DNA from: Pedobacter cryoconitis | Lineage (GTDB): Bacteria; Bacteroidota; Bacteroidia; Sphingobacteriales; Sphingobacteriaceae | Direction of reading: 5' to 3' | Assembly: GCF_003259615.1 (NCBI RefSeq) | Contig: NZ_QLLR01000017.1 | Span: 54,362-118,361 of the forward strand | DNA: 64,000 nucleotides | The notes under the pieces: model-generated | Databases searched by the model: none | Seen by the model: the letters and a program-made list of their open reading frames with translations, nothing else | What the model was told of the DNA's origin: nothing | Position numbers and translations under genes: made by a program | In this document: piece after piece, positions 1-10,200 of the stretch | Layout of the letters: each line of letters opens with the position of its first letter | How positions within the stretch are numbered: position 1 is the stretch's first letter

Positions 1-24
1 CAGGTAACTGAAATTGTAAAATAA
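1..24 (+). CDS. tuf: 3' end of elongation factor Tu gene (partial)
   Basis: The first eight codons read Q-V-T-E-I-V-K-stop, which matches the usual end of bacterial EF-Tu (…GAGQVTEI…). The following gene order (tRNA-Trp, secE, nusG, ribosomal proteins, rpoBC) is the order that normally follows tuf in Bacteroidota. EF-Tu delivers aminoacyl-tRNA to the ribosome as a GTPase. Only the C-terminal residues are visible, so the call rests on this short match and on context. Confidence 0.75.
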   Translation, partial: QVTEIVK

Positions 25-67
25 TTACTTAACCGTCCTTAGGGTCGCTAAGCAATTAAATAATAAT

Positions 68-103
68 ACAAAGTGCCCGGACGTTATAGTCTGGGTACTT
101 TGT
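68..103 (+). terminator. Hairpin terminator after tuf
   Basis: A 14-bp stem with two G-T pairs (arms 68-81 and 90-103) and an 8-base loop lies 43 bases after the tuf stop. The T-rich tail after it is short (TCTAAAA), so termination may be partial and allow read-through into tRNA-Trp and secE. Confidence 0.6.
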
Positions 104-146
104 TCTAAAAATGTTTGATTAACCCCTAAAAGGTTAATTCTTATAC

Positions 147-217
147 ACGGGAATAGTTCAACGGTAGAATAGAGGTCTCCAAAACCTTTGATCAGGGTTC
201 GAATCCTTGTTCCCGTG
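147..217 (+). tRNA. tRNA-Trp (anticodon CCA)
   Basis: A complete cloverleaf can be drawn. The acceptor stem is 147-153 with 210-216 and the discriminator is G217. The D stem is 156-159 with 167-170. The anticodon stem is 172-176 with 184-188, with anticodon CCA at 179-181. The T stem is 193-197 with 205-209 and the T loop is TTCGAAT. The 3' CCA is not fully encoded (CA follows the discriminator), so it must be finished by a CCA-adding enzyme, which this window also encodes. secE begins only 13 bases downstream, so tRNA and mRNA are probably cut from one transcript. Confidence 0.97.
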
Positions 218-230
218 CAAAAACTTAGAT

Positions 231-428
231 ATGGCTAGCATAGTTCAATTTATTAAAGAATCGTATGAGGAAATGACCCAGAAGGTTACCTGGCCTACAT
301 GGGGAGAATTGCAAAATTCTGCAGTGCTGGTTTTGGTAGCTTCGTTTATTATTGCAGTTGTTATTTTTGCAATGGATAAGGGATCTACTTTTGTGCTAGA
401 TACTTTTTATAAATCACTTTCTAATTAA
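231..428 (+). CDS. secE: Preprotein translocase subunit SecE
   Basis: This 65-residue protein is the short, single-span form of SecE, which clamps SecY in the inner-membrane Sec channel. The conserved amphipathic segment before the membrane (KVTWPTW, residues 18-24) is followed by one hydrophobic span at about 30-47. An in-frame ATG at 207 would lie inside the tRNA gene, so the start at 231 is preferred. It sits between tRNA-Trp and nusG, the usual bacterial neighbourhood. Confidence 0.93.
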   Translation: MASIVQFIKESYEEMTQKVTWPTWGELQNSAVLVLVASFIIAVVIFAMDKGSTFVLDTFYKSLSN

Positions 429-437
429 TAGAACTAA

Positions 438-980
438 ATGAACGATCAGCTAAAATGGTATGTAGTTAGGGCGGTAAGCGGAAAAGAGAAGAAGGTAAAA
501 CAATACATCGATTCAGAGATCAGTCGTTTAGGTTTTTCTCATCTTGTTCCGCAGGTATTAATCCCTATGGAAAAATACTACCAGATGAAAGAAGGAAAGA
601 AGATTGCAAAAGAGCGCAACTTTTATCCTGGTTATGTTTTGATTGAAGCAACTTTGGACGGTGAGTTAGAACACATTATCAAAAATGTGAACAGCGTAAT
701 CGGTTTCTTAGGGGATAAAGGTGGAAACCCGGTTCCAATGCGTCAGGCAGAAGTTAACCGTATCCTGGGTAAAGTAGATGAAATGAGTCAGCAGGGTGAG
801 ACTATGAATGTAGCTTATTATGTTGGTGAGAACGTCAAAGTAATGGACGGTCCTTTCAATGGCTTTACTGGTGTGATTGAAGAGGTTAACGAAGAAAAGA
901 AAAAACTAAAAGTAATGGTTAAGATTTTCGGCAGAAAAACTCCGCTGGAACTTAATTATATGCAAGTAGAAAAAGAGTAG
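438..980 (+). CDS. nusG: Transcription termination/antitermination factor NusG
   Basis: This 180-residue protein has the NusG layout: an N-terminal NGN domain starting WYVVRAVSGKEKKV, with the FYPGYVLIE motif near residue 60, and a C-terminal KOW domain with GPFNGFTGVI near residue 137. NusG binds the RNA polymerase clamp and links it to Rho or the ribosome. It starts nine bases after secE and leads into the L11-L1 genes, so it is probably co-transcribed with them. No insertion or truncation is seen. Confidence 0.97.
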   Translation: MNDQLKWYVVRAVSGKEKKVKQYIDSEISRLGFSHLVPQVLIPMEKYYQMKEGKKIAKERNFYPGYVLIEATLDGELEHIIKNVNSVIGFLGDKGGNPVPMRQAEVNRILGKVDEMSQQGETMNVAYYVGENVKVMDGPFNGFTGVIEEVNEEKKKLKVMVKIFGRKTPLELNYMQVEKE

Positions 981-1049
981 AATAAAGATCTTAAATGTTA
1001 CATGCTTCCAACATTTTAACATTGAGTATTACAATTAACAAATCAGAAA

Positions 1050-1493
1050 ATGGCAAAAGAAGTCAGTGCGCTTGTTAAATTACAAATCAAAGGAGGAGCT
1101 GCAAATCCATCACCACCAGTAGGGCCTGCATTAGGTGCTAAAGGTGTTAATATCATGGAATTTTGCAAGCAATTTAATGCTCGTACCCAAGATAAGCCTG
1201 GTAAAGTATTACCTGTTGTAATTACTGTTTATGCTGACAAGTCTTTCGAATTTATCATCAAAACCCCGCCGGTTGCTATCCAGTTAAAGGATGCTACTAA
1301 ATTAGCGAGTGGTTCTGCTGAGCCCAACCGTAAGAAAGTTGGTTCGGTGACTTGGGATCAGGTTAAGTCAATTGCTGAAGATAAAATGACTGATTTAAAT
1401 GCATTCACTATCGAGTCGGCAATGAGTATGGTTGCCGGTACAGCACGCAGTATGGGAATCACCGTTAGCGGCGATGCACCCTGGACAAATTAA
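1050..1493 (+). CDS. rplK: 50S ribosomal protein L11
   Basis: The 147-residue protein begins VSALVKLQIKGGAANPSPPVGPALG in the style of L11, including the proline-rich N-terminal signature and the C-terminal rRNA-binding domain with KSIAEDKMTDLNA. L11 forms part of the GTPase-associated centre with L10 and L7/L12, which are encoded just downstream. It is separated from nusG by 69 AT-rich bases and from L1 by 23 bases. Length is normal for the family. Confidence 0.97.
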   Translation: MAKEVSALVKLQIKGGAANPSPPVGPALGAKGVNIMEFCKQFNARTQDKPGKVLPVVITVYADKSFEFIIKTPPVAIQLKDATKLASGSAEPNRKKVGSVTWDQVKSIAEDKMTDLNAFTIESAMSMVAGTARSMGITVSGDAPWTN

Positions 1494-1516
1494 TTAACAA
1501 AAAACAGTTTACAACA

Positions 1517-2215
1517 GTGGCTAAATTAACAAAAAATCAAAAAAAGGCACATGCTAAACTAGAATCTGGTAAAACGTATTCTTTACAGGATGCGGCTGCT
1601 TTGGTAAAAGAAATCACGACTACTAAATTTGATGCTTCGGTTGATATCGACATCGCTTTAGGTGTTGATCCGCGTAAAGCGAATCAAATGGTACGTGGTA
1701 TCGCTACTTTACCACACGGTACAGGTAAAACTGTACGTGTATTAGTTCTTTGTAATCCTGATAAGGAAGACGAAGCTAAAGCGGCAGGTGCAGATTTCGT
1801 AGGTTTAGACGAATATGTTGCCAAGATTGAAGGTGGATGGACTGATGTTGACATTATTATCACTACTCCTGCTTGTATGGCTAAAGTAGGTAAACTGGGC
1901 CGCGTTTTAGGTCCACGTAACCTTATGCCAAACCCAAAATCAGGTACTGTAACTAACGAAGTTGGTAAAGCAGTAACTGACGTAAAAGGCGGTAAGATTG
2001 ATTTTAAAGTTGACAAAAGTGGTATCATTCATGCTTCGGTAGGAAAAGTATCATTCCCAGCAGAAAAAATATATGAAAATGCATTAGAAGTTCTTCAAGT
2101 AATTTCTAAGCTTAAACCATCTGCTGCTAAAGGAACTTATTTTAAGAGCATTCATGTTTCTTCTACAATGAGTCCTGGAATCGCAATCGAAACAAAATCA
2201 GTAGCAGGGATCTAA
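1517..2215 (+). CDS. rplA: 50S ribosomal protein L1
   Basis: The 232-residue protein is L1, which builds the mobile L1 stalk near the ribosomal E site and in many bacteria represses its own operon. Visible family segments include PHGTGKTVRVLV near residue 66, the GKLGRVLGPRNLMPNPKSGT signature near 125, and a C-terminal NALEVL…KLKPSAAKGTYFKS. The start is GTG at 1517; there is no upstream in-frame ATG and the protein begins correctly there. The stop lies two bases before rplJ, so the two are likely translationally coupled. Confidence 0.97.
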   Translation: MAKLTKNQKKAHAKLESGKTYSLQDAAALVKEITTTKFDASVDIDIALGVDPRKANQMVRGIATLPHGTGKTVRVLVLCNPDKEDEAKAAGADFVGLDEYVAKIEGGWTDVDIIITTPACMAKVGKLGRVLGPRNLMPNPKSGTVTNEVGKAVTDVKGGKIDFKVDKSGIIHASVGKVSFPAEKIYENALEVLQVISKLKPSAAKGTYFKSIHVSSTMSPGIAIETKSVAGI

Positions 2216-2217
2216 TT

Positions 2218-2739
2218 ATGAACAGAGAAGAAAAACACGAAGTAGTTTCGGCTCTTCAAGAGAAGATGCAGGACTTTGGCAATTTTTATATTGCTGATAC
2301 ATCAAGCTTATCTGTTGAGAAAATTAACAACATCCGTCGCAAATGTTTCGAAAGCGGTATTGAAATGCAGGTTGCTAAAAATACTTTGATCAGAAAAGCG
2401 ATCGAAGGACTAGAAGGCGACAATTCAAGTATTTTTGAAGCATTAAAAGGCCAGTCAGCAATATTATTCTCAAGAACAGGTAATGGTCCGGCTAAGCTGA
2501 TCAAAGCCTTGAGAAAAGGATCTGACAAACCACAGTTGAAAGCTGCGTTTATTGACACAGCAATCTATGTTGGAGATAATCATTTAGATGCATTAGTAAG
2601 CTTGAAATCAAGAGAAGAGCTTATTGGAGACATCATTGGCTTGCTACAATCGCCAGCTAAAAATGTTATTTCAGCACTTAAATCTAGTGGTGGTAAAATC
2701 GCAGGAATTGTTAAAACTCTTCAGGAAAGAGAAGGTTAA
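2218..2739 (+). CDS. rplJ: 50S ribosomal protein L10
   Basis: This 173-residue protein fits L10, which anchors L7/L12 dimers to the ribosomal stalk base. The N-terminal RNA-binding domain carries the typical MQVAKNTLIRKAI segment near residue 56, and the C-terminal helix that holds L7/L12 follows. In many bacteria L10 with L7/L12 represses its own mRNA; no clear leader structure is visible here because the start lies two bases after the L1 stop. Confidence 0.96.
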   Translation: MNREEKHEVVSALQEKMQDFGNFYIADTSSLSVEKINNIRRKCFESGIEMQVAKNTLIRKAIEGLEGDNSSIFEALKGQSAILFSRTGNGPAKLIKALRKGSDKPQLKAAFIDTAIYVGDNHLDALVSLKSREELIGDIIGLLQSPAKNVISALKSSGGKIAGIVKTLQEREG

Positions 2740-2806
2740 GGAACACCTTATAAGTTTCATATTATTATAAATTATTTTTCACGTCAAATTTTAAAAACTC
2801 TATAAA

Positions 2807-3181
2807 ATGGCAGATTTAAAAGCGTTTGCTGAGCAATTAGTAAACTTAACAGTAAAAGAAGTTAACGAATTAGCTCAAATCCTTAAAGACGAGTATGGTA
2901 TCGAACCAGCTGCTGCTGCAGTTGCTGTTGCAGGTCCTGCTGGTGATGCTGCTCCTGCAGCTGAAGAAAAATCTACTTTCGATGTTATCTTGAAAGAAGC
3001 TGGTGGTGCTAAATTAGCAGTTGTTAAGTTGGTTAAAGACTTAACTGGATTAGGTTTGAAAGAAGCTAAAGACTTAGTTGACGGTGCACCAAAAGAATTA
3101 AAAACTGGTGTTTCTAAAGACGAAGCTGAAGCTTTGAAAAAACAATTAGAAGAAGCTGGAGCTGTAGTTGAGATTAAGTAA
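2807..3181 (+). CDS. rplL: 50S ribosomal protein L7/L12
   Basis: The 124-residue protein has the L7/L12 plan: an N-terminal dimerisation domain (residues 1-35), an alanine-rich flexible hinge (about 36-53) and the C-terminal factor-binding domain with LGLKEAKDLVDGAPK. It recruits translation GTPases. A 67-base AT-rich gap separates it from rplJ, and a strong palindrome follows before rpoB. That palindrome may set the ratio of stalk protein to RNA polymerase. Confidence 0.97.
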   Translation: MADLKAFAEQLVNLTVKEVNELAQILKDEYGIEPAAAAVAVAGPAGDAAPAAEEKSTFDVILKEAGGAKLAVVKLVKDLTGLGLKEAKDLVDGAPKELKTGVSKDEAEALKKQLEEAGAVVEIK

Positions 3182-3208
3182 TCACTTAATTTTAATATAA
3201 CTTTAAAC

Positions 3209-3238
3209 ATAGACTCCGACTGTACAGTCGGAGTCTAT
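3209..3238. terminator. Perfect hairpin in the rplL-rpoB gap (attenuator or processing site)
   Basis: Positions 3209-3238 form a perfect palindrome (14-bp arms, TA centre). No T run follows, so it is not a classic intrinsic terminator. In this position it more likely trims or partly attenuates read-through from the ribosomal genes into rpoB. A second weaker stem (GTTTGGTT at 3264-3271 with AACCAAAC at 3290-3297) lies between it and rpoB. Confidence 0.55.
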
Positions 3239-3334
3239 ACCTGTTTATATACATTTCATCTAAGTTTGGTTGGTGGGATGTTCACGGCAAACCAAACAAA
3301 TAGTTTATTCTTAAACTAAATTAACTTTAGTACC

Positions 3335-6300
3335 TTGGCAAATAAAGTCGACCAAAGAGTAAATTTTGCACGTAGTAAGCACATCATAGATTACCCGGAT
3401 TTTCTAGATGTACAGTTGCAATCATTCAGAGAATTTTTCCAGATAGAAACTACTTCAGACAACCGTCACACAGAGGGCTTGTTTAAAGTATTTGCTGAAA
3501 ACTTTCCAATCACTGATTCCAGAAATATTTTTGTTTTGGAATTCCTTGATTATTTTATTGACCCACCGCGTTATGATATACCTGAGTGTATTGACCGTGG
3601 GTTAACTTATAGTGTTCCCTTAAAGGCAAAGTTGAAATTGTCTTGTAATGATGCGGAGCACGAAGATTTTGAAACTATCATTCAGGATGTATATCTGGGT
3701 ACTATTCCATATATGACCCCTAAGGGTACATTCGTAATCAATGGTGCAGAGCGTGTAATTGTTTCTCAGTTACACAGGTCACCGGGTGTGTTCTTCGGCC
3801 AGAGCCGTCACACTAACGGAACCAAGCTTTATTCTGCACGTGTGATTCCTTTCAAAGGATCCTGGATCGAGTTTGCTACTGACGTAAACAACGTCATGTA
3901 TGCTTATATCGACCGTAAGAAAAAATTCCCGGTTACCACACTTTTACGTGCAATTGGTTACGATTCTGATAAAGACATCCTTGAATTGTTTGACTTGGCT
4001 GATGAGGTTAAGGTTAGCAAATCTGGTTTGAAAAAGTATATCGGACGTAAGCTTGCTGCAAGAGTTTTAAGAAAATGGGTTGAAGATTTTGTAGACGAAG
4101 ATACTGGTGAAGTAGTTTCGATAGATCGTAACGAAGTGATCTTGGACAGGGATACTGTTTTAGAAGACGAGCATATTGATATGATCATTGATGCTGGCGT
4201 TAAAACTATTATCTTATCTAAAGATGATGGTGCCAGTCAGGCTGATTATACTATTATATATAATACATTACAAAAAGATACTTCAAACTCTGAAAAAGAG
4301 GCTGTTGAAAACATCTATCGTGCTTTGCGTAACGCAGAACCACCTGATGAGGAAACTGCAAGAGGTATCATTGAGCGTTTATTCTTCTCAGACAAACGTT
4401 ATGACTTAGGGGATGTTGGTCGTTACCGCATCAACCGTAAGTTGAAAATGGATACTCCTGATCACGTTAAAGTATTAACAAAAGCAGATATTATTGCAAT
4501 TGTTAAATACCTCATCAAATTAATCAACTCCAAAGAAGAGGTCGATGATATTGACCACTTGTCAAACCGTCGTGTACGTACAGTAGGTGAGCAGTTATAT
4601 GCTCAGTTTGGTGTAGGTCTTGCGCGTATGGCACGTACAATCCGTGAGCGGATGAACATTCGTGATAATGAGGTTTTCACGCCAACAGACTTAATTAATG
4701 CCCGTACTTTATCGTCGGTTATTAACTCATTCTTTGGTACAAACCAGTTGTCACAGTTTATGGACCAGACTAATCCTCTTGCAGAGATTACGCACAAGCG
4801 TCGTCTTTCAGCATTAGGCCCAGGTGGTCTTTCCCGTGAAAGAGCTGGTTTCGAGGTGCGTGACGTTCACTATACTCACTACGGTAGATTGTGTACGATT
4901 GAAACACCAGAGGGACCAAACATTGGTTTGATTTCATCACTTTGTGTACATGCAAAGATCAATACATTAGGTTTTATAGAAACGCCATACAAGATCGTAA
5001 GAGACGGTATCGTTGCTGTAGATGAAGATGTAATTTATCTTTCTGCGGAAGATGAAGATGGTAAAACTATCGCACAGGCAAACGCTGCTTATGATGATAA
5101 AGGTAATTTCACCACTGCACGTGTTAAAGCACGTTACGAGGGTGACTTCCCGATTATTGAGCCTGAGAAATTAGACTTAATGGACGTGGCACCTAATCAG
5201 ATTACTTCGATTGCTGCTTCATTGATTCCTTTCCTTGAACATGATGATGCGAACAGGGCCCTGATGGGTTCCAACATGCAACGTCAGGCCGTACCTTTAT
5301 TACGTCCTGAGGCTCCGATTGTTGGTACTGGTCTGGAAGGTCGTGTTGCACGTGACTCAAGAACATTGATCAATGCTGAAGGTGATGGTGTTGTTGAATA
5401 TGTGGATGCTAACGAAATTACTATCAAATATGTAAGAAACGATGCAGATCGTTTAGTATCATTTGAAGGTGATAGCAAAACTTATAGATTAATTAAATTC
5501 AAGAAAACCAATCAGAATACTTGTATCAACTTAAAACCAATTGTTAAAAAAGGTCAGAAAGTTGTTAAAGGACAAGTACTTTGTGAAGGTTATGCAACTG
5601 AAAATGGTGAACTTGCTTTAGGCAGGAACCTTAAAGTAGCGTTCATGCCTTGGCAGGGATATAACTTTGAGGATGCGATTGTAATCAGTGAACGTATTGT
5701 TCGTGAAGACATCTTTACTTCATTGCATATTGAAGAGTTTGAATTGGAAGTGCGTGATACGAAACGTGGAGAAGAGGAATTAACACCAGATATTCCTAAC
5801 GTTTCTGAAGAAGCTACTAAAGATTTAGATGAAAACGGTATCATTCGTATCGGTGCTGAAGTTAAAGAAGGCGATATTCTGATTGGTAAAATTACACCAA
5901 AAGGTGAGTCTGATCCTTCACCGGAAGAGAAATTATTACGCGCTATCTTTGGAGATAAAGCAGGTGATGTGAAAGATGCATCCCTGAAAACTCCACCATC
6001 GATCAGAGGTGTTGTAATTGATACTAAATTATTCTCAAGAGCTAAGAAAACTACTAAAGCTGAAGAAAAAGCTGCGATAGAGAAATTAGATAAGAGATAT
6101 AATCTGGCTACAACCAATCTTAAAAATGAGTTGGTTGACAAATTGTTCCAGATTGTAAATGGTAAAACTTCTCAGGGTATTTTCAACGTTTACAAGGAAT
6201 TGTTATTCCCTAAAGGTGCTAAGTTCACTCAAAAAAGTTTAGCTGATCTTGAATTCGCTCACATTAATCCATACAAATGGACTACTGATGACGATAAAAA

Positions 6301-7138
6301 TGATCAGATCAAAATTTTGATCCACAACTACGGTATCCGTGTAAACGAAGAACTGGGTGCATATAAACGTGATAAATTCGCCATCAGTGTTGGTGATGAA
6401 TTGCCTTCAGGTATTGTGCAGATGGCTAAAGTTTATGTTGCTAAAAAACGTAAACTAAAAGTAGGGGATAAGATGGCTGGTCGTCACGGTAATAAGGGTA
6501 TTGTTGCCCGTATCGTTCGTGATGAAGATATGCCGTTCCTTGATGATGGAACTCCTGTTGATATTGTGTTGAACCCACTGGGTGTACCTTCACGTATGAA
6601 CCTTGGACAGATCTACGAAACTGTATTGGCATGGGCCGGTAAAGAATTGGGTGTTAAATTTGCAACTCCGATCTTTGATGGTGCCAAGCATGATGAAGTT
6701 GAAGCGTGGATCGCTAAAGCTGGTGTTCCTGCTTCAGGAAGAACCTATTTACATAATGGTTTAACAGGTGAGCGTTTCGACCAGCCAACTACAGTAGGTA
6801 TTATCTACATGCTGAAATTGGGTCACATGGTTGATGATAAAATGCACGCCCGTTCAATCGGACCATATTCATTAATTACACAACAACCATTGGGTGGTAA
6901 AGCTCAATTCGGGGGTCAGCGTTTTGGTGAGATGGAGGTTTGGGCATTAGAAGCATTTGGTGCGGCTAATATTCTACAAGAGATCCTGACTGTGAAGTCT
7001 GATGATGTAATCGGTAGAGCCAAAACTTATGAAGCAATTGTAAAAGGCGAAAACCTGCCGACTCCAGGTGTACCGGAATCATTCAATGTACTGGTACATG
7101 AACTGCGCGGATTAGGTTTAGATATTACGTTAGACTAA
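3335..7138 (+). CDS. rpoB: DNA-directed RNA polymerase subunit beta
   Basis: The 1267-residue protein is full-length RpoB. Recognisable segments include the rifampicin-pocket region (FFGTNQLSQFMDQTNPLAE and THKRRLSALGPGGL, about residues 465-500), GRLCTIETPEGPNIGLI, the catalytic-side FEDAIVISER, and the C-terminal QPLGGKAQFGGQRFGEMEVWALEA. The start is TTG at 3335, giving the expected MANKVDQRVNF N-terminus of Bacteroidota RpoB; no ATG lies nearby. It is followed by rpoC after 87 bases that contain a hairpin. Confidence 0.98.
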   Translation: MANKVDQRVNFARSKHIIDYPDFLDVQLQSFREFFQIETTSDNRHTEGLFKVFAENFPITDSRNIFVLEFLDYFIDPPRYDIPECIDRGLTYSVPLKAKLKLSCNDAEHEDFETIIQDVYLGTIPYMTPKGTFVINGAERVIVSQLHRSPGVFFGQSRHTNGTKLYSARVIPFKGSWIEFATDVNNVMYAYIDRKKKFPVTTLLRAIGYDSDKDILELFDLADEVKVSKSGLKKYIGRKLAARVLRKWVEDFVDEDTGEVVSIDRNEVILDRDTVLEDEHIDMIIDAGVKTIILSKDDGASQADYTIIYNTLQKDTSNSEKEAVENIYRALRNAEPPDEETARGIIERLFFSDKRYDLGDVGRYRINRKLKMDTPDHVKVLTKADIIAIVKYLIKLINSKEEVDDIDHLSNRRVRTVGEQLYAQFGVGLARMARTIRERMNIRDNEVFTPTDLINARTLSSVINSFFGTNQLSQFMDQTNPLAEITHKRRLSALGPGGLSRERAGFEVRDVHYTHYGRLCTIETPEGPNIGLISSLCVHAKINTLGFIETPYKIVRDGIVAVDEDVIYLSAEDEDGKTIAQANAAYDDKGNFTTARVKARYEGDFPIIEPEKLDLMDVAPNQITSIAASLIPFLEHDDANRALMGSNMQRQAVPLLRPEAPIVGTGLEGRVARDSRTLINAEGDGVVEYVDANEITIKYVRNDADRLVSFEGDSKTYRLIKFKKTNQNTCINLKPIVKKGQKVVKGQVLCEGYATENGELALGRNLKVAFMPWQGYNFEDAIVISERIVREDIFTSLHIEEFELEVRDTKRGEEELTPDIPNVSEEATKDLDENGIIRIGAEVKEGDILIGKITPKGESDPSPEEKLLRAIFGDKAGDVKDASLKTPPSIRGVVIDTKLFSRAKKTTKAEEKAAIEKLDKRYNLATTNLKNELVDKLFQIVNGKTSQGIFNVYKELLFPKGAKFTQKSLADLEFAHINPYKWTTDDDKNDQIKILIHNYGIRVNEELGAYKRDKFAISVGDELPSGIVQMAKVYVAKKRKLKVGDKMAGRHGNKGIVARIVRDEDMPFLDDGTPVDIVLNPLGVPSRMNLGQIYETVLAWAGKELGVKFATPIFDGAKHDEVEAWIAKAGVPASGRTYLHNGLTGERFDQPTTVGIIYMLKLGHMVDDKMHARSIGPYSLITQQPLGGKAQFGGQRFGEMEVWALEAFGAANILQEILTVKSDDVIGRAKTYEAIVKGENLPTPGVPESFNVLVHELRGLGLDITLD

Positions 7139-7154
7139 TGTTGAATTTTTTAAT

Positions 7155-7198
7155 GTCGGAATGGGACCTGTTAAAGCAGGAGCCCATTCTGACTTTTT
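7155..7198 (+). terminator. Hairpin with T run between rpoB and rpoC
   Basis: An 11-bp perfect outer stem (7155-7165 with 7183-7193) encloses a small inner stem and is followed by five T's. It looks like an intrinsic terminator, but rpoC lacks another obvious promoter, so it is probably a partial attenuator or an RNA processing site. Confidence 0.55.
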
Positions 7199-7225
7199 AA
7201 ATTTTCAAATTCAAACAACAGAGCT

Positions 7226-10200
7226 ATGTCTTACAAAAAGGATAATAAATTAAAAAGCAATTTCACCTCGATTACCATTAGTTTGGCATCGCCGGAGGCT
7301 ATTTTAGAGCGCTCTAGTGGTGAGGTGTTAAAACCTGAGACTATTAATTATCGTACTTACAAACCTGAACGTGATGGTTTGTTCTGCGAGCGTATTTTTG
7401 GTCCGGTAAAAGATTACGAATGTCACTGTGGTAAATACAAACGTATCCGTTATAAAGGTATTGTTTGTGACCGTTGTGGTGTTGAGGTAACGGAGAAAAA
7501 AGTACGTAGAGAGCGTATGGGGCACATCAATTTGGTGGTTCCTGTTGCGCATATCTGGTATTTCCGTTCATTACCAAACAAAATTGGTTACTTATTAGGC
7601 CTTCCTACCAAAAGATTAGATTTGATCATTTACTACGAGCGTTATGTAGTTATTCAATCTGGTTTAATGGAAGAACAAGGTATCCAGTACATGGATTTCC
7701 TTACTGAGGAAGAGTACCTTGATATTCTTGATAAATTACCTAAAGAAAACCAATACTTAGACGATAAAGACCCTAATAAATTCATCGCCAAAATGGGTGC
7801 TGAAGCATTAGAAGATTTATTGAAACGTATAGACTTAGATACTTTATCTTATAACTTACGTCACCAGGCTGCAAACGAGACTTCTCAACAACGTAAAAAC
7901 GAAGCATTAAAACGTTTACAGGTTGTTGAAGCTTTCCGTGGTGCAAGAACACGTATTGAAAATAATCCAGAATGGATGATTATCAAAATTGTTCCTGTTA
8001 TTCCACCGGAATTACGTCCGTTAGTACCTCTTGAAGGTGGTCGTTTCGCTACTTCAGATTTAAATGATCTGTACCGTCGTGTGATTATCCGTAACAACCG
8101 TTTAAAACGTTTGATCGAGATTAAAGCACCAGAGGTTATTTTACGTAACGAAAAACGTATGTTACAGGAAGCTGTAGATTCGTTATTCGATAACTCACGT
8201 AAAGTAAATGCGGTTAAAACTGAAGGTAACCGTGCTTTGAAATCTCTTTCAGATATTCTGAAAGGTAAACAAGGGCGTTTCCGTCAGAATTTATTGGGTA
8301 AACGTGTGGATTATTCTGCGCGTTCGGTAATTGTTGTAGGTCCAAACCTTAAATTACACGAATGTGGTTTACCTAAAGATATGGCTGCTGAGCTTTTCAA
8401 ACCGTTTATCATTCGCAAGATGATCGAACGTGGAATCGTGAAAACAGTTAAATCTGCAAAGAAAATTGTTGATAGAAAAGATCCATTAGTTTGGGACATT
8501 CTTGAGAACGTTTTAAAAGGACACCCTGTATTACTGAATCGTGCACCTACGCTGCACAGATTGGGTATCCAGTCTTTCCAGCCTAAACTGGTGGAAGGAA
8601 AAGCAATCCAGTTACACCCGTTAGTGTGTACTGCATTCAACGCCGATTTTGACGGTGACCAGATGGCTGTGCATTTACCTTTGGGTCATGCTGCTATTTT
8701 GGAAGCCCAGGTATTGATGTTAGCTGCGCACAACATTCTGAACCCTGCAAACGGTACTCCGATTACTGTACCTTCTCAGGATATGGTTTTGGGTCTTTAT
8801 TACATTACTAAAGGCCGCAGAACTGACGAAAACCGTGTTGTTAACGGACAGGATTTCTCATTCTATTCTCCGGAAGAAGTTATCATTGCTTACAATGAGA
8901 AACGTATCGATCTTCACGCATTTATCAAAGTAAAGGTGAATGTTAAAGATTCTGACGGAAATATTGTTAATAAATTAACTGAAACTACAGTTGGTCGTGT
9001 ACTGTTTAATCAAATGGTTCCGGCAGAAGTAGGATATATCAATGAATTGCTGACTAAAAAATCACTGAGAGATATTATTGGTGATGTAGTTAAGGTTACT
9101 GGTATGGCTCGCGCGTCAAGATTCCTTGATGATATTAAAGAGTTAGGTTTCCAAATGGCATTCAGAGGTGGACTATCGTTTAACTTACAGGATGTAAACA
9201 TCCCTGCAGAGAAACAAGTTCTTTTAGAACAAGCTTCTGCTGAAGTTGAAGAGGTAAGGAATAACTATAACATGGGATTCATTACCAACAACGAGCGTTA
9301 CAATCAGATTATCGATATCTGGACTCGTATCAACAACCGTTTAACATCATTCGTGATGACTCAGTTATCTAGCGATAACCAAGGGTTTAACTCGGTATAT
9401 ATGATGCTTGACTCTGGAGCACGTGGATCTAAAGAGCAGATTCGTCAGCTTTGCGGAATGCGTGGTCTGATGGCAAAACCTCAGAAATCAGGTTCAGGTG
9501 GTGAAATTATTGAGAATCCGATTCTTTCGAACTTTAAAGAAGGACTATCAGTATTAGAATACTTTATCTCTACCCACGGTGCGCGTAAAGGTTTGGCGGA
9601 TACAGCGTTAAAAACTGCAGATGCTGGTTACCTGACCCGTCGTTTACATGACGTTGCTCAGGATATGATCGTGAACGCTGCTGATTGTGGTACTTTAAGA
9701 GGTATGTATACTACTGCGTTGAAAGATAACGAAGATATTGTTGAACCATTATATGACAGAATTTTAGGTCGTATTTCACTTCATGATGTATTTAATCCTC
9801 TGGATGGTGCATTATTAGTAGGTGCTGGTCAGGATATTGATGAAGACATCGCAAAATCAATCGAAGAGTCTCCTTTAGAAGGTGTGGAAATACGTTCAGT
9901 ATTGACATGTGAAAATAAAAGAGGTGTTTGTGCGCTTTGTTACGGACGTAACCTTGCAACTGGTAAACGTGTTCAACGTGGTGAAGCTGTTGGTGTAATT
10001 GCTGCACAGTCAATCGGTGAGCCGGGTACACAGTTAACATTACGTACGTTCCACGTGGGTGGTACTGCATCAAACATTGCTGCTGAATCTCAGATCAATG
10101 CGAAGTTTGATGGTATCATAGAATTCGAAAATGTTCGTACTGTAGCAAATGATACAGGTGAGCAAGGTGTGAAACAAATTGTTTTAGGCCGTTCAGGTGA

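Noticed and set aside
207..230. Longer SecE starting inside the tRNA gene
   Set aside because: The extra residues are encoded by the tRNA 3' end and do not fit SecE.
2875..3210. 111-residue reading frame antisense to rplL
   Set aside because: It mirrors the alanine-rich L7/L12 codons and has no independent support.
5590..6141. 183-residue reading frame antisense to rpoB
   Set aside because: Shadow of a highly conserved gene; no promoter or family pattern supports it.
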